The notes below the pieces were generated by a model. The model worked only from the letters and a program-made list of their open reading frames with translations. It was not told the DNA's origin and made no database searches. Position numbers and translations under genes: made by a program. A stretch of DNA of 64,000 nucleotides from NCBI RefSeq assembly GCF_000003815.2, contig NC_049979.1, positions 31,927,013 to 31,991,012 on the forward strand, written 5' to 3'. Positions 21,991 through 32,779 of this stretch are shown here, piece after piece. The stretch's first letter is position 1, and each line of letters begins with the position of its first letter. The stretch comes from Branchiostoma floridae. Lineage: Eukaryota; Chordata; Leptocardii; Amphioxiformes; Branchiostomatidae.

Positions 21991-24750
21991 GATGTCGAGT
22001 ATGTTCTAGCCCAAACGATGTTACAACAACGTTACAATACGCAAGATAGGGATATAGTAAACAACAGGATCAAAGACAACAGCAGAAGGTTTTCTCAAAA
22101 TTTTACATTTTCCATCTTACAAACACGGATATAACAAACACACAGATCCGAGATTTAAAAAAAAAGGATTTTCTCCAAACACTACACATAACATTTTACG
22201 GACACGGCTATGAGAAACACACGGACTCGGAAAAAAAAATTCTTTAAAGTTTACAATTTACAATTTTAGACTGGGTTATTACAAACCTACAGCCTCGGAG
22301 AAGGAAAGAGGATTTTCTCCAAACCTAGCACTTTACAGCTCGCAGACACGGCTTTTACCTACAGATAGGTTCCGAAAAAGACCCGTAATATTGTCTCTAA
22401 AGCATACATTTTAAATCTTACAGACATAATATTGCAGACACACAGTTTATGAGAGAAAAAAGGAGGATTTTGCCCAAACACAACACTTAACATTTTACAG
22501 ACACGGATATTACAAACACAAAGGCTGGGAGAAAAAACAGAGGATTCTTTCCAAACTTTGCACTTAATATATTACAGAGACGGCTCTTACAAACACGCAT
22601 GTTCCGAGAAAAAAAGAGGATTTTCTCCAAAAATTATACTTTACAAACTACAGCCCTGTGTTGCTGACATGCGTAGCCTGCAAATTGATGGAACATATAG
22701 TGGTTGCTTACACCATGCAACATTTTAAATCTAACTATATTTTGAATGACAACCAACATGGTTTTAGCAGAGGTCGCTCCTGTGATACACAACTCCTCGA
22801 CTTTGTTGAAGAGCTGACAACAAATCTAGCGAGTGGCAAACAAACTGACATCCTGATCATGGCGAAAGCGTTTGACCGGGTAAATCATAGTCTTCTTGTA
22901 CATAAACTCCAACGCTATGGTATTCATGGCCCCACCCTAGCGTGGATAGACAACTTCTTGAAAAGACCGACGACAAGCAGTTGTGGTTGATGGTCATTAT
23001 TCCTCATACACTAGTGTAAAGTCAGGAGCCCCCCAGGGCTCAGTTCTGGGGCCCTGTCTTTTTCTGGCCTATATTAACGATCTGCACGACAAATTGGAGG
23101 CAATGTCTAGGCTCTTAGCAGACGATACAGCTGTATATAAAAGTAGTGTCAGAGCCAGCGTAACAGGCTCATTTACAACAAGACCTACGTCGTCTTGAGC
23201 AATGGGAAGAAAGCTGGGATATGAAGTTCCATCCCGCAAAATGTGTTTATCTGCCGGTGACTAGGAGCAGGTGGGTCCTGACCCATCACTACACTCTGCA
23301 TGGCCACGAACTTGATTGTGTAACCTCGGCCAAGTACTTGGGTTCAACTATGTGCAGGGACGGGAGTTGGGATACCCACATAAACAACACCGTAAACAAG
23401 GCTAACCAAGTCTTAGGTTTTCTGAGGAGAAATCTCAAGCTCAGTTCAAAAAACATTAAGGCCAAGGCTTACAAAGCTTTTATGAGACCACTCTTGGATT
23501 ATGCTGCAACGGTGTGGGACCCGTATACCTAAATGAACACGAGCAAAATAGAAGCAGTGCAGGGGAGAGCTGCTCGGTTCGCTTGTAACCGTAACTGACA
23601 TATATCATTGTAATTCCGTAGACGAAGCTGGTACAAGGCTTATTGAACTCATTTTTGAAGCAAAAAAATCTGTGTCCCTCACAAGAGTATCACGATCAGA
23701 CCGCGAGATAAATCGTGGATGACCCTTCGGCTGAAGCAAGGTGATAAAATACACAAGAAAGCCAAATTATCAAATAGCCCTGCACTCTGGGCTTCATATC
23801 GCAAAATCAGAAAACAACTTGTAGGGGAAATTTCGACTGCTAAATCTAATGATCAGAATCGCGTAATTCAATCCTTGTCTGATACCCATACAGCTAGCAA
23901 AAAAATGGTGGCACATTATAAAACATTTTTATAGATGTAAAACTACTTCTACAATTCCTCCACTCAAAACTGGTAACACTTATACAACCGATTCTGGTGA
24001 AAAGGTAACTTTGTTTAATGAATATTTTTCTGCCCAAGCTTCTATTGATGACACGAACGCTATACTCCCTGGACTTAGTTTTGTAACTGATACTCGGCTA
24101 TTTGAGTGTATTACTTCTGCTCAGAAAGTAGAATTGTATATATCCGATATTGATATTTCCAAAGCACATGGGTATGACAATGTTGATAATCGCTTTTTAA
24201 AACTGATTGGTCCTCTCGTTTCTGACAGAATTGCTTATGTATTCAACCTGTCACTCTGCCATGGTATTTTTCCTCCGTCCTGGAAATGTGCAAATGTTGT
24301 CCCTATTTTTGAAAAAAAGGAGACCCACAAGAGGTTTCCAACTACCGCCCTGTTCTTTACTTCCAACGCTTTCCAAAATTTTTGAACAAATTGTGTATAA
24401 ACACCATTATAACCACTTACTATCTCAAAACTTGTTATTTCCATTTCAGTCGGGTTTTATCCGAGGTGACTCCACTGTTTGTCAACTCGTTTGTATAACC
24501 CACAAAATACTGGAAGCTCTTGATGCAAACAAAGAAGTCCGAGCTGTTTATCTTGATTTCTCTCGTGCTTTCGATAAAGTGTGGCATTCAGGTCTATTAT
24601 TTAAACTACGTAGAAACAGGGTGGAAGGGTCACTTTTGAATTGGTTCCACAGTTATCTCCATGGCATGGTGCAACGTGTTGTTGTTGATGGTCAATGTTC
24701 TGATTGGCTAAATGTTAGCGCAGGTGTGCCTTAGGGTTCTGTATTAGGTC

Positions 24751-24900
24751 TGTACTATCCCAAATGTGCTCTATCCCAAAAGCGCTTTTAGGATAGAAGA
24801 ACTTCTGGGATAAGCCTACATCCTAAATGTGCTTCTATTCTAAAAGCGCCATAAGCCAGAGCGCATCCTGGATATCCCAGACGCGCTTCTTTGTCGCCGT
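24751..24900 (+). repeat. Small unclassified insert in the nested LINE
   Basis: Imperfect repeats of 'ATCCCAAATGTGCT / TCCCAAAAGCGC / ATCCTAAATGTGCTTC / TTCTAAAAGCGCC' and 'CCAGACGCGCTTC' fill the place of the reverse-transcriptase palm segment. Origin unknown. Confidence 0.5.
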
Positions 24901-25037
24901 GGACCACAAAAATCCATCCAAATCTATAGAAGTTTGTTTTTCAAGGAAACGTACCCCTCCCATCCATTCGCCCCTTTTTCTTGGTAACACCAGTATTCAA
25001 TCAGTGAAAGACCATAAACACAGTGGAGTAACTTTAA

Positions 25038-25987
25038 CCCTATTCAGACCGGGGGGGGGGGGCTTTTGAGGCCTGCGCCAACTTCGATGTCCTATAACGC
25101 CAGAACGCCTTACGCTAAAGCCACCAAATTTGGTGAGTTTTCCTAAAATATTGTTGGCAACAATTTTACGAAGTTTGACAAATTTTCCATTTTTTCGTGT
25201 TGCCATGGCAACCGTTTGCTGACAGGCAGTTTTGCCAAAAATCACTATTTTTGGTTCTAACAATGTATTTTTAACATTTATTTGCTATATTACTGCTATT
25301 TTGTTACATAAATAAAATCTTATATTATTTAGCATATCTTTCATAATTGTATATGCATAAATTATGCTAATTTGATGACGTCATCAGCCCAAAATCCAAG
25401 ATGGCGGACCGTATGGCCAGATCAAGAATAACAAGCTAATTACCCCTTAAAATTTGCAACTACCTGGTATTTTTTCATCAAAAACCATCTAAATGAATGA
25501 ATTTAGTCTAGTTCCATTGCCCTTTGTGATTATTTGTTGCCAAAAAAAGTACTTTTAAAAATTCAAGGTAGTGGATATAATATGGCGGAGCCTAACTCGT
25601 ATCTTAGATGTGCATGACGTCATTATGACGTCATCGATGTTGCTATTGGCAATACAAGTCGTAATAAACATTATTATTCTGTTATCTGCACTTGTTGTTA
25701 CATTNNNNNNNNNNNNNNNNNNNNNNNNNNNNNNNNNNNNNNNNNNNNNNNNNNNNNNNNNNNNNNNNNNNNNNNNNNNNNNNNNNNNNNNNNNNNNNNN
25801 NNNNNNNNNNNNNNNNNNNNNNNNNNNNNNNNNNNNNNNNNNNNNNNNNNNNNNNNNNNNNNNNNNNNNNNNNNNNNNNNNNNNNNNNNNNNNNNNNNNN
25901 NNNNNNNNNNNNNNNNNNNNNNNNNNNNNNNNNNNNNNNNNNNNNNNNNNNNNNNNNNNNNNNNNNNNNNNNNNNNNNNNNNNNNNN
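25038..25987 (+). mobile_element. TTAA-type element in LINE (right part in gap)
   Basis: TTAA (25034-25037) and CCCTATTCAGACCGGG with a 10-base G-run. The interior has GTTGCCATGGCAAC at 25199-25212, GATGACGTCATCAGCCC, CCAAGATGGCGGACC and ATGACGTCATTATGACGTCA. The right end lies in the 283-N gap (25705-25987); LINE sequence resumes at 25988. Confidence 0.8.
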
Positions 25988-26940
25988 TGTCATAGACAAC
26001 CCATATTTCTCAAATGATTGCGAAGTTTCGAAGAAGGTATCTGTATTAACAGTTTTGAAATTTAAACTCCCTCTTCAAATTCTGGAAGTTATTTACGAGT
26101 CTTTTATTCGACCTTCGTTGTAATATGCCGATGTTGTATGGCATAGCTGTTCAGTTTCTGATTCTCAACTTATTGAGAGGATACAATACGAATGCTCCCT
26201 TACGGTATCTGGTGCCGTGAGGGGGTCTTCGTATTCTTCTCTTCTTCATGAACTTGGCTGGGAAAAGTTGACTGATCGACGCCATGTTCATTCTCTTGTT
26301 CTATTCCATAAAATTGTTAATGGCCAAACACGGAAGTATTTAACCGATTTATTACCACCAGAGATTTCTGCAACAACGTCATACAATATTCGCAGCAAAC
26401 GCAATCTCCAGTGTAATACTACTTGTTTTCAACAAGCTTTTTTACCGCACTAAACTCAGTTATGGAGCTTTCTTGATTCTAGTGTCCGTTTGTTGAGCGC
26501 TGCTCGATTCAAAAGGTATTTGGTAAAATCTGTTCGCCCTGTTGCCGTACCATATTTTAATTCAGGACCGAGATACACCTACGCTTTACTCACACGTCTT
26601 CGCATCGGCGTTAATGTTGCAATAAAAAAAACGCTTTCACAACACCTCTAGTGTGTCAAATATGCTAGAGTCTCTGGGATGGGAATCGTTAGAAAAAAAG
26701 GAGAAAGCTCACACGAGTTGGGATGTTGTACAAAATCCAGCATGACTCTGCCCAGTGCCCCATTATCAAGAACAAATTGGTCTCACGACCTGCAAGGCAG
26801 AGGAGGGCACATAGCCGACAACTGACAATGATAAACACAAGAACCCAATACCGCAGTGGTTCCTTTCTACACAGGACAAATAGGGACTGGAACGACCCTC
26901 AGTGCAGTACTGTGGAGGCAGCGACTTTTAACATCTTTAA

Positions 26941-27888
26941 CCCCGAGTGGGGTCCATTTGGACCCCAGGCGTACATTTTGAAGTGCCATTTAAACATTTT
27001 TAATCTGAAGAAAAAATCCTTCCGTGACTTTGTCAGTCAATATGTCTTATACCTATTCCTAAGTTTTCGCAAAGATTTGTACAATAATGTGGAAATTATG
27101 AAGAAAGTTTGTGTTCAGTCCCTCTGGGGTCCAAACCCAGCAAAAATTTGCAGTTTTTAAAACAAACTCTGGGGGGTAACTCGTTAACCACTTACAGTAT
27201 GACTACCAAACTTTTAGACAATAATAAGAATGTAAACCTACATCATCACAAAAAATTTTGTCATCAACATGTAATGTGACGACGTCATTTGCCTAATCAG
27301 GGCGGCCATCTTGGATTTTGACCAATGACGTCATGAAATTAGCATAAATTAAAAATTTAAGTCATGAAAATTACATTGAATTTCATAGAATTTAATTGTT
27401 GTCAGAGAACAGGTGTAGTTTACTGAGAAAACCTTGTTTAAATTGAAATTGTCAAATTTTGGCAAAAATATGCCTGTTAGAATTTGGTTGCCATGGCAAC
27501 CCCCAAAAATGATAAACTTTCTTTATTGACTAAAAACTTTTGCAAACAATAGTTTGTGATAGATTACCAAGTTTCGTAGCTTTAGGTCTAGCCGTTCATG
27601 AGTTATGCGACATAAATGTTGCTGAGGGCCTCAAAAGTCCCCTATCTGGTCGGAATAGGTTTAGTGCAAAACGTGGTCCTGCTGAACTTTGTCATAGATT
27701 ATGATAATGAGTTGGAATTAGCAACACCTTAACATCTCAAAATCTTTCTCTTACATTAACGAAGCAATGTATATACAATGATCGCCGATAAGAAATGGTA
27801 CTGAGATTTTATGAACAAAACATTTTGGGGTCCCTTTGGACCCCACTCGGTCATTTTAGTCGCAAAAAAAAGGTGAGGTGCTTGAGTG
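26941..27888 (+). mobile_element. TTAA-type element, CCCTCAAACACCCGAG family
   Basis: TTAA (26937-26940) is followed by CCCCGAGTGGGGTCCATTTG: the terminal CTCAAACA is lost. GTTGCCATGGCAAC at 27487-27500; CCATCTTGGATTTTGACCAATG; right subterminal GGGGTCCCTTTGGACCCCAC and GGTGCTTGAG, where similarity stops. It ends the outer LINE's last coding block. Confidence 0.75.
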
Positions 27889-28139
27889 TGCCGCGGCCAA
27901 GATTCATTCACTTTCACGCATTTTGCATACTTTACATGTATCACTTCACATTCAATAGAAATTGATCGTTAGCTATTCTTGTAATCAATAAACACACCCG
28001 GAAGGCCACGGCCCGCAATCTTTCACCTCTACGCACTTTAAATAATATACATGTTTTACGACATATTGAAAAGAAATTACTAACTTTCTTACTTATCCCC
28101 TTCATCCCATGTGGGACATAAGGCTATGATAAGTTTCAT

Positions 28140-28510
28140 TCACTGAGGTCTGTTCTGTGCAGCATCCCAGGGGATCCCGATGGCCGCTAGGTCTTTAGCC
28201 ACAGTACGTCCCCATGTAGTTTTAGGACGTCCCCATTTTCTCTTCCCCTCAGGGGCCCAATGTAGACAAACTTTGGGAATACGGTCATCCGACATCCGCA
28301 GAACATGGCCCAACCATTTCAGTCTTCTGATGGCAATTCCAGTAGACAACTGTCTTGTGTTCGTTTTTCTATACAGTTCTTCATTACTGATCTTATTTGG
28401 CCAGTAGATGTTACATATTCAATGCAGACAACTATTGTGGAATACATCAATTTTCTTCACGTCTGACTTTGTAACTCTCCAGCACTCAGAGCCATACAGA
28501 AGGACAGACT
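28140..28510 (-). mobile_element. C-terminal ORF2 fragment of a LINE
   Basis: The minus strand reads LYGSECWRVTKSDVKKIDVF, ICNIYWPNKISNEELYRKT, RRLKWLGHVLRMSDDRIPKV, GKRKWGRPKTTW. The order GSE.W, FH..CLR.I, W...I.N.EL, W.GHVLRM, P.GKR..GRP..TW is the well-known tail of many non-LTR retrotransposon ORF2 proteins. 5'-truncated and isolated; clade not decided. Confidence 0.8.
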
Positions 28511-28519
28511 TTAGAGAAG

Positions 28520-30270
28520 GGGTTGTACTAATAGCTCCATGGAGCCAGCTTTTGAATTACGGGTCTTTTAGTGTAAAAATGATTTTTTCGACCTTATCTT
28601 GGCTGTTGAACTAATTCAAAATAATTTAAAAAAACAGAAAATGTAATCTTACGTTTATGGCATATATAATATTACTAATTTGGATTTTAGATAAATTTAG
28701 GACAAATCTCGATATTGTTTTTGTACCACCGAACACGATTTCTATAAGTCAACTAACTAGGCATATCCTGGAAACATTGAAAGAAAACAAGTGCTTTAAA
28801 AAAAGCTGTACCTTGCTGGGAAGTAGGGATTTCGTCAGGAAAAGGTACCTCGGCGCTTCACCAGTGTTCATCAGTTAACATGAGGATCACATCAAAATAA
28901 TCAGAGACAACCACAGAGTTCCACATGTCGCCCCCCTCCCACCCCAATTCTTGTACGGGAAAGCTTTAGTGACTTCTCCAGCTGCCAATCCAGTCTCAAA
29001 TCTATTTTTCACACAATACAAACTCTATCAAGGACATTCATAGTCACAAATGTCTTTAAAATGTACTTACCTGGCTACTAGTCCCGAAGTTTGCGGCTAT
29101 TTTTTTGTTTCAAGTTGTTGCAATGTACAAAGAGCGACACCTAGCAACTTGAGTATGAAATGCAGCAAAAATCCCCAAGTGTAGGGAAATTTACCTCATT
29201 AACATAATCTATGTCAGATAAATTATTGGCACAATAAACCGGTATTGTAAAACTTTTTGACCCACAATGAGTATGCATTGTTCTTTATTACAAAATAAAT
29301 TCCTTCTGATGCATTTTTTTTATATATCTTCATGATAAACATGGGTTAAAGCGTAGATTTATTTACGCTGGACCACATACGTCTAAAATACAGTTTTAAT
29401 ACTGGCCTGCAATGTACCCATGTCTAACTAAGCCATAAAATTGGGCAAAGAGAAAAGGGCCCTTTGAAGGGCCTTTGGAAGGGCTGGGTTAACATTGAAC
29501 CATTGATTGAACCATGTAAAGATCGGGCCTCATTACCTTGCCGGGCTAAGGCCCGGCAAGGTAAAAAGACTGTGCGATGCATGTACAAGGTAATATTTGA
29601 GGTATGCACAATTCTCATCTTCATTTAGGTTTTGCGAGGCACAACTTAAAGGTTAACTTATATGATTGAAGTAAGTGAAGTGCCTACCTGCCTACCATAA
29701 AAAATAGAAAATTCCTAACAACGCTCCCTTTGCCTGATCCTGAAATTTTCATATTTTCCTGTGTTGAAAACAATAATTTACCTTCTGTTATTTAGTGAAA
29801 TCTACAGTGAATAATAATGTCCCCAATCCAAAACCAAATGGAAGAAGTATGGTGATAGTATGTATTGTTTACAAAAACATGCAGTTTAAAAGGTATTAGA
29901 AAAAAAGCTGTCTTACCTGCTATTTTTACGAGACTTTTTTCTTTTTAATTGACCGTAGAAGATCTGCATATCCTTTTGAAATCACGCATTTTTGTTTCGA
30001 GTCCTTTGCATGAGACGTTGAGTCGGAGAATTCGCTGTAAGTGAGCCACACCCCTATCAACCGTCAATCCACTAAGTCCCTTCCTATGCGGACTGAAACT
30101 AATGACAAAACGTGTGTATGACGTATTAAACTAGTACCATGTCTTGAAACTTCTCATACATTTTGCAGAGATAGGCTCATTGAAGATTAAATTATCGTAG
30201 AAAGTTTATAATTTGGCCCCTACTTACGAATAGTCAGAGATGAGGCTTTACGTGTTTTAATGGAAGAGAG
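28520..30270. other. Intergenic, no gene recognised
   Basis: AT-rich, with only short random ORFs. The one notable structure is a perfect 14-bp inverted repeat with a 4-base loop at 29533-29564 (TTACCTTGCCGGGC and its complement). Confidence 0.4.
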
Positions 30271-30274
30271 TTAA

Positions 30275-31214
30275 CCCTCAAACCACCGTAGCTTTTTTGC
30301 GACGTAGATTACCGTATGGGGTCAAAACTGACCCAAAAACATTTTGTACAAATGCAGTTTTTTTTGTGTGACACTTTTTGTGATTTGTATATATGTTTAG
30401 TTTCACTAATCTATGTGGAACAGTCTGACATGATTAGGTGAGAATATTTCTAGCTCATTATCATAATTTATGCAAAAGATCATGATGACCACATTTTGCA
30501 CCAATGCTATTCAGACCGGGAAGGAAATTTTTGATGACAACTTCAATGCCGTATAACGTCTGAATGGCTCACGCTAGGGCCACCAAACTTGGTAACTTTT
30601 TAGAAAATCTTAAAAGCAAAAATTTTCAGTGAACAAAGTATGTTCATCATTTTTCATGTTGCCATGGCAACGAAATTCTGACAGACATATCTATTACTAA
30701 TTATTATTATTATTAAGTTTTCTAATTTTGTATTAAACATTTAAGTTTTAAGGTTTTCTTAGCAGATATCAGTTGTTTATCACATCTTATGCAATTCAAC
30801 GTAAATCTCATACCTCAATATTCATTATTTATGCTAATTTCATGACGTCATCAGGCAAAATCCAAGATGGCGGCCGAGATTACCTAAATGACGTCATAAT
30901 GTCGTCATATAACATGATATTGGCAAAAAAGCTGTTACAATAATTTTGGCTTACATGTACATCATTCTCTAAAAATTTCGTGATTCTATGATAAGTAGTT
31001 TAGGTGTAGGTCGGAAAAGTTTGTTTAAAAAAATGCTGGGGTCAGTTTTGACCCCACTGGACCATACATAAACTTTCTAAGATAACTTAATCAATAATGA
31101 GCCAATCTCGTTAAAAACTTATAAGAAGTTATAGGACATATATACAAACAAACTCATGGGAGGAAATTTTTTTTCGACCACAAATGCCATGATGGCACAC
31201 ATCTATATACGCCT
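30275..31214 (+). mobile_element. TTAA-type element, CCCTCAAACCACCG family, right end unclear
   Basis: TTAA (30271-30274), CCCTCAAACCACCGTAGC, then the subterminal CCGTATGGGGTCAAAACTGACCC. The interior has GTTGCCATGGCAAC at 30658-30671, ATTTCATGACGTCATCAGG and CCAAGATGGCGGCC. A second palindromic GGGGTCAGTTTTGACCCC lies near 31041. No right terminal repeat is found. Confidence 0.65.
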
Positions 31215-31317
31215 GGGGTCAATTATAAATTATGCTAATTTGTTGACGTCTGCAGTCAAAATCTTATATGACGTAACACATGACCAGGTCAATAATAACG
31301 ATATCATTATCCCTTAA

Positions 31318-32200
31318 CCCTATCCAGACTTGGGGGAGGTGCTAAAAGTGCTCGCACCAACTTTGACGTCCTATAGGTCCCAAATGGCTTGTGCTAGAAC
31401 AACCAAACTTGGTGAGTTTTCCTAAAATATTGTTCGATTTATTGTTCGCAACAATTTCTAAAAAATTAGGTAAGTTTATAATTTTTCGTGTTGCCATGGC
31501 TACGGGTTTCTGAAAGTCAAAGTTTACAAAAATCACTAATTTGGGTTTAAACGATGCGATTTTTAATATATCTTTAACCTCTAGCACATCTTAGTTCAAC
31601 ATATTTAATTACCTATTTATGAATTATGCTAATGAGGTTACGTAATTGGTCAAAATCCAAGATGGCCGACATCATCATGATGAAAAATATAACAACATAT
31701 TTTCACTCAGATTTCATCACTACTTGGTAATTTCTTATAAAAAAACATTCGTGTGAACGTTTTAATCCATGCCATGGGGTTTTAGCGTTATATGTTGAAA
31801 AAAAAAGGATCTCGAAAAATTTTAATGTTGATAATCCAAGATGGTGGATAGCTTAACTACAGATGACGTCATCATTTTGACGTCGTTTCGTCGGCTTTTG
31901 ACAACAGAAGTCTTTTAACACTTAAATATCACTAAGAAACCTTTGTTGGGAGCTTTTTGATTGATATATTCAGGTATTCTGGGAATTCCCCGTTTTAGCC
32001 AAAAATATCAATTAATGACGTCATAATTACGTTATATTATGTTATAATGATATAACAATTTCAGGAATTATAAAACTCGATGAGCACAACCGCCCCCGTA
32101 CAGTATGCCGTTTGGAAAATACGAAGGGGTGGTCGAATGAGCCCCCCCCCCTCCCCCTCCCCAGGCCAGGGAAGGCCCAAAAAGCCCAGTCTGGATAGGG
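31318..32200 (+). mobile_element. TTAA-type element, CCCTATCCAGACTTGGG family
   Basis: TTAA (31314-31317), CCCTATCCAGACTTGGGGG; CCCAGTCTGGATAGGG, TTAA (32201-32204); 883 bp. A near-match GTTGCCATGGCTAC lies at 31490, CCAAGATGGCCGAC near 31657, and TGACGTCATCATTTTGACGTC near 31864. Left flank ATCATTATCCC is the interior of a related element, so this is a nested insertion. Confidence 0.8.
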
Positions 32201-32204
32201 TTAA

Positions 32205-32779
32205 ACAATGGGATTTTAATATTTTCTTGCTAAACTATACTTCTTTTATATATCTTTAATATCTAACACATGTTAGATGAACATTCGTAATTAAATATTC
32301 ATAGATTATGCTAATAACATGACGTAATTGGTCAAAATCCATGATGACCGACAATATTATGATGATAACCAGCTTTTTTTTAACTCAGATTTCATCACTA
32401 CTTGGAATTCTTTTTACATACAAGTGAACGTAATCCTTTTTCATGGGGTTTAACGTTAAATGTTGAACATTTAGGTTAGCCACTGAAACGGCAACAAAAA
32501 CTATATATAACATTAAATACGCAACCCACCTAATAGTGAGTTATTTCTTTAATAATATATTTTTTGCCATGATTATAATGAATCAGACCAGATTCTGTTA
32601 AAAACGTCAGTCCGTTTTTAATTGTTTATCCAGTTGTTTAGATAATCAAGTCCGTATAATTTACATGATTGTGTGATCGTCAACGAGGTCCTCAACAACA
32701 GTTTTATATATATGACGCATATCGGTAACATAGAGATAGACATACACTTAACATAGTATTGGACGGCCCGTAACAAGTA
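32205..32779. other. Element remnant and unassigned DNA
   Basis: From 32205 to about 32470 the sequence repeats the interior of the TTAA elements (AACAATGGGATTTTAATATT, ATGCTAATAACATGACG). After that I recognise nothing. Confidence 0.45.

Larger units (their letters stand above)
15240..22640 (+). repeat. Degenerate satellite array, unit about 70-80 bp
   Basis: The core of the unit is TTACAGACACGGCTATTACA, then AACACACAGGTTCCGAGA, an A-run, CGGAGGATTTTCTCCAAAC, and CTTACACTTTACATC. Spacing between successive CACAGGTT words is about 70-80 bp. Units vary a lot (mutated, shortened), so the array is old. It is interrupted by a SINE (about 15886-16331), two TTAA elements (16646-17505 and 17641-18660), a gap (18977-19943) and a LINE tail (about 21206-21990). 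Short ORFs here are by-products of the repeat. Confidence 0.85.
23600..26627 (+). mobile_element. Second LINE nested in the first
   Basis: A 5'-truncated ORF2 of a different family: linker KKAKLSNSPALWASYRKIRK, FNEYFSAQAS, GYDNVDNRFLKL, then RT blocks FQSGFIRGDSTVCQL, VYLDFSRAFDKVWH, GLLFKLRRN, VSAGVP with a stop where GVPQGS should continue. From 24751 to about 24900 foreign sequence replaces the catalytic FADD region. The frame then resumes (SIEVCFSRKR, HKHSGVTL), is split by a TTAA element from 25038, and ends with VIYESFIRPSL, DRRHVHSLVLFHKIVNG and YLTDLLPP. It is clearly dead. Confidence 0.75.
22643..26936 (+). mobile_element. CR1/Jockey-like LINE (outer), ORF2 in two pieces
   Basis: Left piece 22643-23599: reverse transcriptase motifs in order, NYSPVLLTCVACKLMEHIV, FSRGRSCDTQLL, a decayed FDRVNHSLL block, then after a frame change SGAPQGSVLGPCLFL, INDL, LADDTAVY (the catalytic ADD is visible) and KYLGSTMCRDGSW. 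It stops at QGRAARFACNRN. The protein resumes at about 26628 with NTSSVSNMLESLGWESL, MLYKIQH, RRAHSRQLTMI and FLHRTNRDWN, the matching C-terminus. Only a few residues are missing at the break, so the intervening 3 kb is an insertion. Frameshifts and stops make it inactive. Confidence 0.8.
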
